From assembly GCA_035567895.1 (NCBI GenBank), contig DATMPC010000009.1, positions 62,001-126,000 on the forward strand: 64,000 bases of DNA, given 5' to 3'. The translations under genes and the position numbers were made by a program. This document shows positions 16,730 to 26,859 of this stretch, in pieces. The DNA comes from Terriglobales bacterium. Lineage in GTDB: Bacteria; Acidobacteriota; Terriglobia; Terriglobales; Acidobacteriaceae. The notes under the pieces are model-generated. The model did not search any database and was not told where the DNA came from. It saw only the letters and a program-made list of their open reading frames with translations. Within the stretch, counting starts at the first letter, position 1, and each line of letters starts with the position of its first letter.

Positions 16730-17947
16730 TCAGGCTCCTACAAACAACGTTCTGAGCCTTGCCTTGAGACTCTGTTGCTCCTCCTTGATTCGCCCCACAC
16801 GTGCACGATGCGTGTACATCAGCAAGCCAACACAACTAGCAAAATCCGTCTGTGCCAGACTCGTCGGCATTCGTGGAATGCCGCTCACGTGTCCCAATCG
16901 TGCGGGACAACGCAGAACCTGCTCCGCGATTTCGCAAATTCCTGGCAGTCGCGAGGCGCCGCCGATCAGGACGCAACCAGCGCCAAGTCCCTCAAAAACC
17001 CTGGCTTGGCGAAGCTGATCACGAAGCATCTCGAAGAGCTCTCGCGCACGAGGCTCGAGGATCTCGCCTAGGGTCCGCTGTAACATCAGCCGTGCGGGTC
17101 GTTCGCCTACGGAAGGTACTTCGATTTCGTTTCCTTCCGGAATGCTGGTCACCACGGCGGCACCAAACATCCGTTTCATTTTCTCTGCCTCAGCCAGAGG
17201 TGTGCGCATGCCAACTGCCACGTCGTTAGTGAAGTGATCGCCGCCAATGGGAACGACTCCGGTGTGAGCGATAGCGCCTTCGTAAAAGACCACTACCTCA
17301 GTCGACCCAGCTCCGATGTCGATGAGGCAGACACCTAATTCGCGCTCGTCGGCATCGAGCGTGGCGTCGGCACAAGCCAGCGGCTCGAAAACGATATCGT
17401 CAACGTGAATTCCGGCCTTATTGGCTGCGGTCACCAGATTCTGCGCGGCTCCGGTAGCGCCGGTTACGACATGCGCATTCACTTCGAGTCGCATTCCAAT
17501 CATGCCGATGGGATCTTGAATGCTGCCTTGCTCATCGACGATGAACTCCTGCGGAAGCAGGTGGATGGTCTGGCGATCCGGAGGAAGAGACACCGATCGC
17601 GCCCGTTCCACGGCCTGGCGAACGTCGTCGCGATTGATCTCGCGCGGGCGCGAGCCCAGGTTGATGCCGCCCCGGCTGTTGAAACCCCGAATGTGTGGGC
17701 CGCCTATTCCAATCGCCGTGCGCTCGATAGGCAGTTGAGCCGTTGCTTCGGCCTGCTCAACCGCACGCTGAATCGAGGCTGTAGCTTTGTCGAGCTCGAC
17801 AATCACGCCTTTGCGCGAGCCTTTCGAATCGGCGATGCCGTGTCCGCGATAGCGCAGGCCAGCTTCCGTAACTTCCCCAACCAAGACGCAGGTCTTCACG
17901 CTGCCTACGTCGAGAATGCAGATCGAGTTCTCGTTTACTTTTGCCAT
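16730..17947 (-). CDS. ftsA: cell division protein FtsA
   Basis: 405 residues. Actin-like ATPase that tethers FtsZ to the membrane. The N-terminus has the phosphate-1 strand ICILDVGSVKTCVLVGE; the SHS2-type 1C subdomain follows (AEATAQLPIERTAIGIGGPHIRGFNSRG). LIDIGAGSTEVVVFYEGAI is phosphate-2, and VLIGGASRLPGI is the adenosine motif. The C-terminus (SLKARLRTLFVGA) is an amphipathic membrane-binding helix. AGGAAT precedes the ATG. Second to last in the dcw cluster. Confidence 0.97.
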   Translation of the reverse strand: MAKVNENSICILDVGSVKTCVLVGEVTEAGLRYRGHGIADSKGSRKGVIVELDKATASIQRAVEQAEATAQLPIERTAIGIGGPHIRGFNSRGGINLGSRPREINRDDVRQAVERARSVSLPPDRQTIHLLPQEFIVDEQGSIQDPIGMIGMRLEVNAHVVTGATGAAQNLVTAANKAGIHVDDIVFEPLACADATLDADERELGVCLIDIGAGSTEVVVFYEGAIAHTGVVPIGGDHFTNDVAVGMRTPLAEAEKMKRMFGAAVVTSIPEGNEIEVPSVGERPARLMLQRTLGEILEPRARELFEMLRDQLRQARVFEGLGAGCVLIGGASRLPGICEIAEQVLRCPARLGHVSGIPRMPTSLAQTDFASCVGLLMYTHRARVGRIKEEQQSLKARLRTLFVGA

Positions 17948-17964
17948 TATTCCTAAAACCCGAT

Positions 17965-18102
17965 TTCACCACGGAGACACGGAGGCACGGAGAAGAGCAA
18001 TTCGAAGGAATTTTGATGAAAGGCGACAGTGCCTTTGATTTCCGCGCGCACCCTCATCGTTTTCCTCCGTGTCTCCGTGTCTCCGCGGTGAAATTCCTCT
18101 TC
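17965..18102. repeat. inverted pair of 8-bp-unit arrays (CACGGAGA family) between ftsQ and ftsA
   Basis: The left array (17965-18000) contains CACGGAGA-CACGGAGG-CACGGAGA, and the right array (about 18060-18102) is its inverted copy; TTCACC marks the outer end of both. The right array overlaps the 3' end of ftsQ and encodes its last 11 residues. The intervening 60 bases show nothing else. Confidence 0.8.
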
Positions 18103-19046
18103 ATAACCTCGTTGCTGCTATCTGGGTTCACGATGATCTGTCCGTCGTAGCGCAGGTCGACTGAATCGAGCGTCTGAAATTGCTGCCGCCATGCGCCCGC
18201 ATGGGACAGATAAAGCTTGAAGCGCGAAAGAAATTGATCAGCGCCAAGATGAACGAGCACCGCCCCAGCAGGATCGGCAACTGTCACTTTCAGATCCTCA
18301 GGGTCCGTCAGATCTACTTCGCTCAGGTCGTTTGAGTAATGGTTTCCGCCAGCATCCAATTCGCTCATCAATCGCGAATAGAACTTCATCTGAACGCCAC
18401 GAGTTGAAATTGGGTCGGAATCGCTCAAACCGAATACAACCGGAAAGGAATAGTGTGCTCTGCGCGCTGGTTCCATGATGACGCCGTGGGCGTCCACCAA
18501 GTGAATACGCCCATTGATGCGAGCGAAGGCAACAGGTGTGCGCTCTTGAACCTGCACTGCAAGGCGATTCGGCAACAGGCGCATCAAGCTTGCTGATTCG
18601 ATCCAGGGAATTTCTTCAAGCTGCTTCTTGCGCTGCTCCAACGGAATGAAGAAAACATTGCGCCCGATATCTCCACCGAGCACTTCCATGACTTGGGAAC
18701 GGGGCACCTTATCCAAGCCACTGATACTGATGTCGTCGCTCGACAGCACGCGAAACCGCCAGTTTCTTGTTCCGTAGCGATAAACGCTGCCGTAAGCAAG
18801 CGCCCCGACCGAGAGCAGCGCCACCACGCTCAGCGCGATTCGGATGCGACCGGCAGTCTTCTTAGGAAGAGCACCCTTGCGAACAACAACTCGCCGGCCG
18901 GCACGGCGAAATTGTGGCTCAGGATTCGTATCGGCGAGAGACGAGTCCGCACCGAACCCCGAGTTGAGTTCGTCGTCGCCAGCAGAAGCGACATCGACGC
19001 GAGTGGAAATATCCAACTCTTTATACTGAGCGTCGTTTCGCGGCAT
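18054..19046 (-). CDS. ftsQ: cell division protein FtsQ
   Basis: 330 residues from ATG 19046 (a TTG at 19079 would add 11). A long basic cytoplasmic N-terminus (about 75 residues) precedes one transmembrane segment (IALSVVALLSVGALAYGSVYR). Then come the POTRA domain (FRVLSSDDISISGLDKVPRSQVMEVLGGDIGRNVF in outline) and the FtsQ beta domain (ESASLMRLLPNRLAVQVQERTPVAFARI). It links early and late divisome proteins. The last residues, NFTAETRRHGGKR, are translated from a dispersed repeat array, so the native C-terminus probably ended near SNEVMKR. Confidence 0.93.
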   Translation of the reverse strand: MPRNDAQYKELDISTRVDVASAGDDELNSGFGADSSLADTNPEPQFRRAGRRVVVRKGALPKKTAGRIRIALSVVALLSVGALAYGSVYRYGTRNWRFRVLSSDDISISGLDKVPRSQVMEVLGGDIGRNVFFIPLEQRKKQLEEIPWIESASLMRLLPNRLAVQVQERTPVAFARINGRIHLVDAHGVIMEPARRAHYSFPVVFGLSDSDPISTRGVQMKFYSRLMSELDAGGNHYSNDLSEVDLTDPEDLKVTVADPAGAVLVHLGADQFLSRFKLYLSHAGAWRQQFQTLDSVDLRYDGQIIVNPDSSNEVMKRNFTAETRRHGGKR

Positions 19047-19154
19047 TAATCGATTGTCAGAGAATCGCCGTACTTGCAACTATAACCGCAAACGATGAAT
19101 TTTCAGAGCAGGAAAATGAAGGTCGAGAGATTTTTTTGAATTGAATTCGTAGCA

Positions 19155-19190
19155 GATCGGGTCATCGGGTGATCGGGTGATCGGGTGATT
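19155..19190. repeat. tandem ATCGGGTG array overlapping the 3' end of murC
   Basis: Four in-register copies of the 8-base unit ATCGGGTG/ATCGGGTC, single orientation. On the minus strand it encodes the last MurC residues SPDHPITR and the stop codon at 19162-19164. Confidence 0.85.
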
Positions 19191-20625
19191 TGCCTTCAAG
19201 CGATGAAACGCCCTGTTTGCTCGACATGCGGCGCGCGTTTCGCTTCTCAAGCTCTTCCAATACTAGTGGTCCAATTTGATAAACGCTGCCTGCACCGAGA
19301 GTGAGCACGAGATCTCCACTCTTCGCATTTGATGCAGCATGACTTGCAGCATCAGCAAACGAGGTGACGTATTCAGCTTGTGTTCCAGAAGACGTGATGC
19401 GCTCAGCTAGTCCTTCGGCCGTTACACCAGGAATCGGTTCTTCGCTCGCAGCATAAATATCGAGCAATTGAAGCGTATCGGCATAGCCAAAAGCGGTTTC
19501 GAATTCGTCGGCGAGATCGCGGGTGCGCGTGTAACGATGTGGTTGAAAGATCACATGGATGTTCCTGAATCCACACTGCCGAGCGGCTGCCAGAGTCGCG
19601 CGTATCTCTGTGGGATGATGCCCGTAATCGTCGACGACGCTCACTCCGTCGACCTTGCCTTTGAGCTGGAAACGGCGATCTACGCCGCGAAATTGCGAGA
19701 GCGCTTCGGAAATCTTCTCTGCAGGGATATCCAGTCCGATTCCGGCTGCGACCGCGGCCGTCGCATTCAGCACGTTGTGGTGGCCGGGCACATGGAGATC
19801 AAACTCGCCGATCTTCGTCCCACGGTTCACGACCTCGAACCGGCTGCGTGGCCGCCCGTCTTCGGATCTGCAGCCTTCCTCCAACACGCGAGTGTGAAAA
19901 TCGCACTCCTCCCCAGCACCGTACGTAATTACACGGCGCTCTAATCGGGGGAGCAGGTTGCGAAGACGTTCATCGTCCTGACATGCGATCACCGCGCCAT
20001 AAAAAGGAACTCGGTTCATGAAATCGACGAAAGCTTGTTCCACATCGTCCATATCGCGATAGCAGTCCATGTGTTCGCGATCGACGTTGGTCACAATCGA
20101 CAGAATCGGCGAGAGCTTCAGAAACGACCGGTCGCTCTCATCGGCTTCGGCGACCAAATACTGCGATTTCCCCAAGCGTGCATTAGAGCCCATAGCATCT
20201 ACGCGTCCACCAACGACGACTGTGGGATCGAGTCCGCCGGCCGCGAGCACCGCGGCAACCATCGATGTGGTTGTGGTCTTGCCATGCATGCCGGCAATCG
20301 CGATGCCGTACTTCAGGCGCATGAGTTCGGCGAGCATCTCGGCACGGGGAATCACCGGAGTGTGCTGTGCTCGCGCAGCCTGGATTTCGGGATTGTCTCG
20401 CGTGACCGCCGATGTGGTGACCACCGCCTCGGATCCTGTGACATTCTCCGCACGATGCCCAATAAAGATGATGGCACCGAGGCTCGCAAGGCGTTGCGTG
20501 ACCGATGACTCGCGCAAATCGGAACCCGAGACCTTGTAGCCCAGGTTAAGCAGCACCTCAGCAATGCCGCTCATGCCGATACCGCCTATGCCGACGAAAT
20601 GAATTCGTTGAACTTTGGCAAACAT
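19162..20625 (-). CDS. murC: UDP-N-acetylmuramate--L-alanine ligase
   Basis: 487 residues. Adds L-Ala to UDP-MurNAc, the first Mur ligase step, in the cytoplasm. The N-terminus has the UDP-binding Rossmann motif [25 protein letters not shown] is the ATP P-loop; DESDRSFL and [12 protein letters not shown] are conserved Mur ligase segments. The C-terminal tail (about 470-487, [10 protein letters not shown]) is encoded by a dispersed repeat. murC follows murG by 49 bases; murB and ddl, often next, are missing. Confidence 0.97.
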   Translation of the reverse strand: MFAKVQRIHFVGIGGIGMSGIAEVLLNLGYKVSGSDLRESSVTQRLASLGAIIFIGHRAENVTGSEAVVTTSAVTRDNPEIQAARAQHTPVIPRAEMLAELMRLKYGIAIAGMHGKTTTTSMVAAVLAAGGLDPTVVVGGRVDAMGSNARLGKSQYLVAEADESDRSFLKLSPILSIVTNVDREHMDCYRDMDDVEQAFVDFMNRVPFYGAVIACQDDERLRNLLPRLERRVITYGAGEECDFHTRVLEEGCRSEDGRPRSRFEVVNRGTKIGEFDLHVPGHHNVLNATAAVAAGIGLDIPAEKISEALSQFRGVDRRFQLKGKVDGVSVVDDYGHHPTEIRATLAAARQCGFRNIHVIFQPHRYTRTRDLADEFETAFGYADTLQLLDIYAASEEPIPGVTAEGLAERITSSGTQAEYVTSFADAASHAASNAKSGDLVLTLGAGSVYQIGPLVLEELEKRNARRMSSKQGVSSLEGKSPDHPITR

Positions 20626-20674
20626 GGTCTAAAAGACAGCGTACAGGCAACAGGTTACAGGAGGATAGGAATGG

Positions 20675-21748
20675 TCATTTCCTTACCCCAGGGGTCTTTG
20701 ATATGTCCGCCGCCATCGTGGCGATTTCCTTTCCTGCGTTCGGATGGGACAACGATTGCGCTTTGGCTGACATGCTAAGCAACGCTGTTGGATTTCCGAG
20801 CATTTCCGCGACGACCGCACTGAGGCTCGCCGGGCTGAGTTGCGATTCCGGAATCATGCGCGCTGCGCCCGCGCTCTCTAATGCCTGTGCATTCTTGAGT
20901 TGATGATCATCGGCTGCTAACGCAAATGGAACGAATATGGCGGGCTTTCCTGCGGCAGTAATCTCGGCGACGGTGCTGGCTCCAGATCGGCATAACACCG
21001 CATCCGCCTGAGCAAATGCCGCAGGCATGTCATCAATGAAGCGGCTCACCTCGACCGGGAGGTTCGCCTGCCTGTACGCCGCATCTACGCGCTCGAAATC
21101 GCGCTCGCCGGTCTGGTGGCGAATGTGAATGCCAAGTGCGTGCCACTTTGGAATAGCGTCAATCATGGTCTGGTTGAGTATGCGCGCGCCCTGGCTGCCG
21201 CCAAACACGAGTAACGAGCCTGGAGGCGAGAACTTTCGCTCGGCGATTTTGAAGAATTCCTGCCTCACGGGCACGCCGGTCACACGGGCATTATGGAAGA
21301 ACTTCTTGGTCTCCTCAAAATGCACCGCTGCTGCGGTCACGTAACGGGCCACGACTCGGTTGGCGAATCCCGGCACCAGATTAGGTTCGAAAGCGAGAGT
21401 GGAGATGCGCATCAACAGAGCTGCCAACATGCCGGGACCAGAAGCATATCCGCCAACACCGATCACAACTTCCGGCCGAAACTCGGCAAAGATCTTGCGG
21501 CAGGCGAGGACTGCTCGAGGAATATCCGTGAGCGTCCTGGCACGACGAGCCAAGCTGACACCCTTCAGTTGTCCAACCTGGACTAGACGCAGCTCAAACC
21601 CGGCCTGCGGAACGAGGCGGGTCTCGATCCCCCGACTCGTGCCCACGAAGATGACTTCTGCAGAGTGAACCTGGCGAAGCTCGCGCGCGACGGCCAGTGC
21701 AGGAATTACGTGACCGCCAGTGCCTCCGCCCACAATCGCTACCCGCAT
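20675..21748 (-). CDS. murG: undecaprenyl-PP-MurNAc-pentapeptide GlcNAc transferase MurG
   Basis: 357 residues, GT28 family, GT-B fold. Converts lipid I to lipid II on the inner face of the membrane. [16 protein letters not shown] (residues 6-21) is the first G-loop; [14 protein letters not shown] is the acceptor/UDP loop; [23 protein letters not shown] binds UDP-GlcNAc. It starts three bases after the ftsW stop codon, so translation is probably coupled. Confidence 0.97.
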   Translation of the reverse strand: MRVAIVGGGTGGHVIPALAVARELRQVHSAEVIFVGTSRGIETRLVPQAGFELRLVQVGQLKGVSLARRARTLTDIPRAVLACRKIFAEFRPEVVIGVGGYASGPGMLAALLMRISTLAFEPNLVPGFANRVVARYVTAAAVHFEETKKFFHNARVTGVPVRQEFFKIAERKFSPPGSLLVFGGSQGARILNQTMIDAIPKWHALGIHIRHQTGERDFERVDAAYRQANLPVEVSRFIDDMPAAFAQADAVLCRSGASTVAEITAAGKPAIFVPFALAADDHQLKNAQALESAGAARMIPESQLSPASLSAVVAEMLGNPTALLSMSAKAQSLSHPNAGKEIATMAADISKTPGVRK

Positions 21749-21751
21749 CGA

Positions 21752-22843
21752 CTAGTCTGTCTGCTGGCTGATATTCAGCAGCACACCCACGCAGGCGAGC
21801 GTAATGAAGAGCGAACTTCCGCCGTAGGAGATGAACGGCAGAGGAATACCCTTCGTCGGGAGCAAACCTAGCACCACGCTGATATTGAAGAAGGCTTGAA
21901 TCGCGATCGTGCTGGTGATGCCAACTGCAAGCAATCGAGCGTAGAGGTCTGAGGTGCGGATCGCCGCTCGCATGCCCCGGTAACAAAACACTCCAAACAA
22001 CGCGACCACTGCCACCGTGCCCAGCAGGCCGAGTTCTTCGGCGATCACGGCAAAAATGAAATCGGTGTGCGGCTCAGGAAGATAAAAGAGCTTCTGCTTC
22101 CCTTCCATAAGTCCGATACCAGCGATGCCCCCCGTGCCCACCGCAATGAGCGACTGAATCATATGGAAACCTGCGCCCTGCGGGTCGGCCCAAGGATCCA
22201 CAAATGCCAGCATGCGCTGACGGCGGAAGCCGACATGAAAGAGGAGGTAATACAGCGCGGGCAAGCTAGCCAGCACTCCATATCCCAGGTACCTCAGCTC
22301 CATGCCGACAACAAACAGCACTGAGGCAGTCATGGCCATGCAGACTAGAGCGGTGCCCAGGTCGGGCTGCTTCACAATCAGCAGTGAAAAAATCAGGCTG
22401 GGTAGCACGGCGGGCAGCAGAGTTCGCCGCCAATCATCGATCGCTCCGGTTCTGGTCTCCAAAAAGAATGCTAGAAAGAAAATGAGCGCGGGCTTTGCCA
22501 GCTCTGAAGGCTGGAAGGAGAGCACGCCGAAGCGTATCCAACGATGAGTATTGTGCGAGCGGTCGAGAAACAGCACCGCTACCAACAGCACCATCGTCAC
22601 GCCGAGTAGGGTAAAGACCACGGCGGGATGCTTGTATTTCCGGTAGTCCACTCGCATGAGCACAACCATCGCGAGCACTCCTGCGCAGGTCCAACCGATT
22701 TGCCGCAAGAGGAAGGTGTACGGGGACCCAAAGCGGTCTTTGGCCATCACGGCTGAAGCGCTGAAGACCATGACCAGTCCAAGAAGAACAAGAAGGAGAG
22801 TGGCGCCGAAGAGCCAGCGATCAACGCTGACGCGCTTCGCCAT
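21752..22843 (-). CDS. ftsW: SEDS peptidoglycan glycosyltransferase FtsW
   Basis: 363 residues with about ten transmembrane segments. Polymerises lipid II at the septum together with the class B PBP FtsI encoded upstream. Typical SEDS motifs: FGSPYTFLLRQIGW after the first helix, RFGVLSFQPSELAKPALI, KQPDLGTALVC and LPFISYGGSSLF near the C-terminus. Its start overlaps the murD stop by one base. Confidence 0.96.
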   Translation of the reverse strand: MAKRVSVDRWLFGATLLLVLLGLVMVFSASAVMAKDRFGSPYTFLLRQIGWTCAGVLAMVVLMRVDYRKYKHPAVVFTLLGVTMVLLVAVLFLDRSHNTHRWIRFGVLSFQPSELAKPALIFFLAFFLETRTGAIDDWRRTLLPAVLPSLIFSLLIVKQPDLGTALVCMAMTASVLFVVGMELRYLGYGVLASLPALYYLLFHVGFRRQRMLAFVDPWADPQGAGFHMIQSLIAVGTGGIAGIGLMEGKQKLFYLPEPHTDFIFAVIAEELGLLGTVAVVALFGVFCYRGMRAAIRTSDLYARLLAVGITSTIAIQAFFNISVVLGLLPTKGIPLPFISYGGSSLFITLACVGVLLNISQQTD

Positions 22844-24252
22844 CAGCGGCGCTCCTGGCCTGCGGTTGCAGGGCTAGCGAATTGTTCCACTAATGTACGG
22901 AAAGTACGTCCGCGGTGTTCGTAGTTCTCGAACTGGTCGAAGCTGGAACAGGCTGGAGCCAGCAATACGACATCTCCCACTTTGGCGAGATCACGGGCAC
23001 GCTCGACCGCATTGTCGAGGGTCTTGCACGGCAGCACCTCAACCGCTGACTGCACGTGCGAACGGATCTTTTCCGCCGCCGCGCCGATCGTGTAGACGCG
23101 TTTTACTCTCTCACGCAGCAGATTGTTCATCAGTGTGTAATCGCTGTCTTTGTCTTTACCGCCGAGAATCAAGTGAATATTTCCAGGGAAAGATTCAATC
23201 GCCTTAATAGTGGCATCGACATTTGTCGCTTTGGAGTCGTTGTAATACTCCACTCCGGCAACCGTGGCGATGTGCTGCAGCCGATGATCGACGGCTTTGA
23301 ACTTCCGCACGGCATCACGAATACTTGTCCCATCGGAACCACAAAGACGGCCAACGCTGACCGCAGCCAGCACATTCTCGAGATTGTGGGCGCCCTTAAG
23401 CGGAATTTCCGAGACCGGCATGATTTTGTCCTCGCGCTTAAAGTCGCGCCAATAGATCTCGCCTCCTCGGACAAATGCTCCAACCTGTTCGCCACTTAAC
23501 TCACGCTTGCGTGTGAACCAGCAGAGCTGGGCCTTGGTGCGCGTTTCGAGTCCAGCGCTGCCCGGATCGTCGAGGTTCAACACCGAGTAATCGGACACGG
23601 TTTGATTCTCGAATATGCGCGCCTTCGCCGCTGTATAAGCCTCCATGCTGCCGTGCCGATCGAGGTGGTCGGGCGTAATGTTCAGGACGACCGCAATCGA
23701 AGGATGAAACGTCTGAATCGTCTCGAGTTGAAAGCTTGAAACTTCGATCACGTTCACGGTGTCATCGGTCGAATCATCCACCAGGAGAATCACTGGTGTT
23801 CCAATGTTGCCGCCGATGAGAGTTCTTTGACTGGCACTGGCGATCAACTCGCCGCACAGAGTAGTCGTCGTAGTCTTGCCGTTCGAGCCTGTGATCGCGA
23901 CGATCTTTCCTTTGAGAAAGCGAGTTGCTAACTCAATTTCTCCGATCACGGGAATGCCCTGGGCGCGTGCGCGAACTAGCTGTGGGATATCCGAGGGCAC
24001 GCCCGGACTGACTACGATCAGGTCCTGATCGCGAAAAGTGCGCTCGCCGTGTCCGCCGGTTTCGACCGCGATTCCACGGTCGAGCAGGGCTGGAATTTGG
24101 TTCTTCAGCTCACTTTGGCTTCGGGTGTCAGAGACGGTAACACGAGCGCCGCGAGCGGCTAAAAACTGCGCAGATGCGACGCCGGATTTTCCTAGTCCGA
24201 CGACAAGCACGCGTTTGCCTTTCACATCCATCGCCATCTGCCATTCTGCCAC
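22843..24252 (-). CDS. murD: UDP-N-acetylmuramoylalanine--D-glutamate ligase
   Basis: 469 residues; adds D-Glu to UDP-MurNAc-L-Ala. KGKRVLVVGLGKSGVASAQFLAARGA is the UDP-binding domain; GSNGKTTTTTLCGEL the P-loop; LNITPDHLDRHGSMEAY and NDSKATNVDATIKAIE are signature segments. Three in-frame ATGs lie close together (24252, 24237, 24231) and none has a strong ribosome site, so the exact start is unsure by up to seven codons. Confidence 0.96.
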   Translation of the reverse strand: MAEWQMAMDVKGKRVLVVGLGKSGVASAQFLAARGARVTVSDTRSQSELKNQIPALLDRGIAVETGGHGERTFRDQDLIVVSPGVPSDIPQLVRARAQGIPVIGEIELATRFLKGKIVAITGSNGKTTTTTLCGELIASASQRTLIGGNIGTPVILLVDDSTDDTVNVIEVSSFQLETIQTFHPSIAVVLNITPDHLDRHGSMEAYTAAKARIFENQTVSDYSVLNLDDPGSAGLETRTKAQLCWFTRKRELSGEQVGAFVRGGEIYWRDFKREDKIMPVSEIPLKGAHNLENVLAAVSVGRLCGSDGTSIRDAVRKFKAVDHRLQHIATVAGVEYYNDSKATNVDATIKAIESFPGNIHLILGGKDKDSDYTLMNNLLRERVKRVYTIGAAAEKIRSHVQSAVEVLPCKTLDNAVERARDLAKVGDVVLLAPACSSFDQFENYEHRGRTFRTLVEQFASPATAGQERR

Positions 24253-24267
24253 GAGTTGCTCTGGACT

Positions 24268-25401
24268 TCAGCGCAGTTTCAGCGTCGTAAGAGCAAAGAG
24301 TGCAAACACGAGCGCAGCAATCCAGAAGCGCACGATCACCTTCGACTCCGACCACCCAATTAACTCAAAGTGATGGTGCAGTGGCGCCATCTTGAAGATG
24401 CGCTTCTTGCGAAGCTTGTACGAACCCACTTGCAAAATCACCGACAGCGCTTCAAGCACGAATACTCCACCGATGAATGGCAGCAGCAGCTCCTGCTTGA
24501 TGATGACGGCGACGGTCCCGATGGCGCCACCCAGTGCCAGCGAGCCGACGTCGCCCATGAAGATTTCGGCGGGATGCGCGTTGTACCAAAGAAAGCCGAT
24601 ACTCGATCCGACCATGGCGCCGCAGAACACGGTAAGCTCTCCGACCTGCGGCATCTTTTGCAATTCCAGGTACTCGGCAAAGCGCGCGTGGCCGCTTACG
24701 TAAGTAAGGACCGTCAAAGCAGCGGCGGCTACGATTGTGCAGCCGATCGCGAGCCCATCCAGTCCATCAGTGAGGTTAACCGCGTTGCTCGATCCCACAA
24801 TCACTAGAACTACAAAGATGATGAACGGAAGAAACGCGAGGACCCAGAGGTGAGGAGACTGCAGCAGCGCTTCGATCGCCAGATCAGGTCGAAACCGCTT
24901 TATGAAAGGCACCATCAGATGCGTGGAGTATTGACCGGTCGCCTGCATGGCAACCAACACGACCGCGATAATGAAGCTAACCGCGATCTGTAGACCTAGT
25001 TTGGAGCGGCCCGTTAGCCCGAGGTTACGATGATGGACGATCTTCAAGTAATCGTCTGTAAATCCAATCGCTGCGAATGCCAACGTCGAGAGCACAACCA
25101 TCCAGATATATCGGTTCGTCAGGTCGGACCAGAGTAGCGTAGGAACGACGATGGCGACCACGATAAGCACTCCGCCCATGGTTGGAGTGCCCGCCTTCTT
25201 CTGATGGGCGGCTGGACCTTCTTCTCTTATGTATTGCCCAATCTGGAACTGACGCAATTGCCGGATAATGGCTGGACCTACGATCATCCCCATGAATAGC
25301 GCAGTGAGACTGGCAAAGGCGGTGCGGAAAGTGATGTAACTGAAGATGCGAAAAGGAGGGAAGACCGTGTGCAGCCTCTGATACAGCAACCAATAAAGCA
25401 A
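24268..25401 (-). CDS. mraY: phospho-N-acetylmuramoyl-pentapeptide transferase MraY
   Basis: 377 residues, about ten transmembrane helices. Transfers phospho-MurNAc-pentapeptide to undecaprenyl phosphate, giving lipid I. The catalytic Asp motifs are visible: GFTDDYLKI, NLTDGLDGLAIG and GDVGSLALGG; MAPLHHHFELIGWSESKV is the C-terminal signature. It lies 15 bases upstream of murD. Confidence 0.97.
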   Translation of the reverse strand: MLYWLLYQRLHTVFPPFRIFSYITFRTAFASLTALFMGMIVGPAIIRQLRQFQIGQYIREEGPAAHQKKAGTPTMGGVLIVVAIVVPTLLWSDLTNRYIWMVVLSTLAFAAIGFTDDYLKIVHHRNLGLTGRSKLGLQIAVSFIIAVVLVAMQATGQYSTHLMVPFIKRFRPDLAIEALLQSPHLWVLAFLPFIIFVVLVIVGSSNAVNLTDGLDGLAIGCTIVAAAALTVLTYVSGHARFAEYLELQKMPQVGELTVFCGAMVGSSIGFLWYNAHPAEIFMGDVGSLALGGAIGTVAVIIKQELLLPFIGGVFVLEALSVILQVGSYKLRKKRIFKMAPLHHHFELIGWSESKVIVRFWIAALVFALFALTTLKLR

Positions 25402-25479
25402 TCTTCCTCCGCTCTAACCGATATATCTAATATGAATCACCCTGGGGATATGGGCCTAACGTGTACCTTGTTCAGTTCG

Positions 25480-26859
25480 TCATGTAAGACGTAATTTCTC
25501 ATTCAGCCGTTCGAGAGCGCGTTCGAGCCGCACCCCGCGAGATGCCTTGAGCAAAACCACATCGCCGGCTTGAAGGTTGTCGGCAAGCCAATCTCCTGCC
25601 TGTTCTGGCTCCGCGAAAAATTTCGCGTTCACACCAGCGGCCGCAGCACCTTCCACTATAAAGCGAGCCTGCCCACGTACTCCGATGAGAATATCGATCT
25701 TGCGTTGTGCAATGTGATTCCCGGATTCGCGATGCAAATCGGGAGCGGTGGGACCGAGTTCAAGCATCTCGCCCGCCACCACAATCCTGCGTTTGGCCGG
25801 TGAAGCCGCCACCACGTCCACCATAGCATCGAGCGCCTTGGGATTCGAGTTGTAAGAGTCGTTGATGAGCGTGGCGCCGGCAACCTGAGTAACTTGTCCG
25901 CGCTTGTCGGGAGCCTTGAGCGAAGCAAGCGAAGCTGCAGCTTCAGTTGGCGTGACTCCGCCCTCGAGAGCGACCGCGATGCCCGCTAAGGCATTCAGCA
26001 GGTTGTGACGTCCCAGCAACGGCAGCTCCAGCGGAGTGTTCACTCCACTCGCAGCGAGCTGAAAACGCGATCCGCGTGGACCGAGGTCCTCAATCCGCTT
26101 TGCGCAGACCTCGGCCGGATGTTCAATGCCGAACCGAATGACTTTCCCGTGAAAATCGCGCCCGAACTGCGAAACGTAAGCATCGTCGGCATTCAGGAAA
26201 GCCATCCCACCCGCGGGCAATGCCGCAATCAACTCATATTTTGCCCGCGCAATGCCCGAAATGCCCTCCGGAAAAAATTCGAGATGAACAGGAGCGACCG
26301 AAGTGACCACACCCCAATCCGGCTTTGCAATCTCGCACAACGCGGCGATCTCTCCTGCGTGCGACATGCCCATCTCAATCACGGCGATGTCGTGCTCCGA
26401 TTCGAGCTTTAGGAGTTGCAAGGGCAATCCGAAATGATTATTGAGGTTTCCGAGTGATTTCAGCACGTGAAAGCGTGCCGAGAGCAGATGCGCGATTACA
26501 TCCTTGGTCGTGGTCTTACCAGCAGAGCCCGTCACGCCGATTAATCGCTTACCCCAAAGTCTGCGGACTGCGGCTCCTAGTCGCTGAAGGGCGACGAGCG
26601 TGTCCTTTACGATCAGTACTTGTTCTTCGCCGGCGAACTTCTGAGATTGATCCTGCGCGACTACCGCTGCAACCGCACCAGACCTGAGCGCGCCTGAGAC
26701 GAATTCATGACCATCGAGCCGCTCGCCTTTTACGGCAAAAAATAGATCCCCCGGCTGGATGGTGCGGGAGTCGATCGAATAACCAGACGCCACCCGCTCG
26801 CCATCGAAGTTGCCCGATGCTTCAATGAACTCTGCAATTCGCCACAACGGCAGCTTCAT
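25480..26859 (-). CDS. murF: UDP-N-acetylmuramoyl-tripeptide--D-alanyl-D-alanine ligase
   Basis: 459 residues; adds D-Ala-D-Ala to complete the pentapeptide precursor. GVTGSAGKTTTKDVIAHLL is the P-loop, MGMSHAGEIAALCEIAKPDWGVVTSV and NDSYNSNPKALDAM are the conserved central and C-terminal motifs. The start overlaps the murE stop by four bases (ATGA-type junction), and 78 bases separate it from mraY. D-Ala-D-Ala must come from a ddl gene elsewhere. Confidence 0.97.
   Translation of the reverse strand: MKLPLWRIAEFIEASGNFDGERVASGYSIDSRTIQPGDLFFAVKGERLDGHEFVSGALRSGAVAAVVAQDQSQKFAGEEQVLIVKDTLVALQRLGAAVRRLWGKRLIGVTGSAGKTTTKDVIAHLLSARFHVLKSLGNLNNHFGLPLQLLKLESEHDIAVIEMGMSHAGEIAALCEIAKPDWGVVTSVAPVHLEFFPEGISGIARAKYELIAALPAGGMAFLNADDAYVSQFGRDFHGKVIRFGIEHPAEVCAKRIEDLGPRGSRFQLAASGVNTPLELPLLGRHNLLNALAGIAVALEGGVTPTEAAASLASLKAPDKRGQVTQVAGATLINDSYNSNPKALDAMVDVVAASPAKRRIVVAGEMLELGPTAPDLHRESGNHIAQRKIDILIGVRGQARFIVEGAAAAGVNAKFFAEPEQAGDWLADNLQAGDVVLLKASRGVRLERALERLNEKLRLT

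Noticed and set aside
17941-18150. Short frame giving TTETRRHGE
   Set aside because: Translation of the CACGGAGA repeat pair and antisense to ftsQ and the ftsA start; such peptides are a known artefact of this repeat type.
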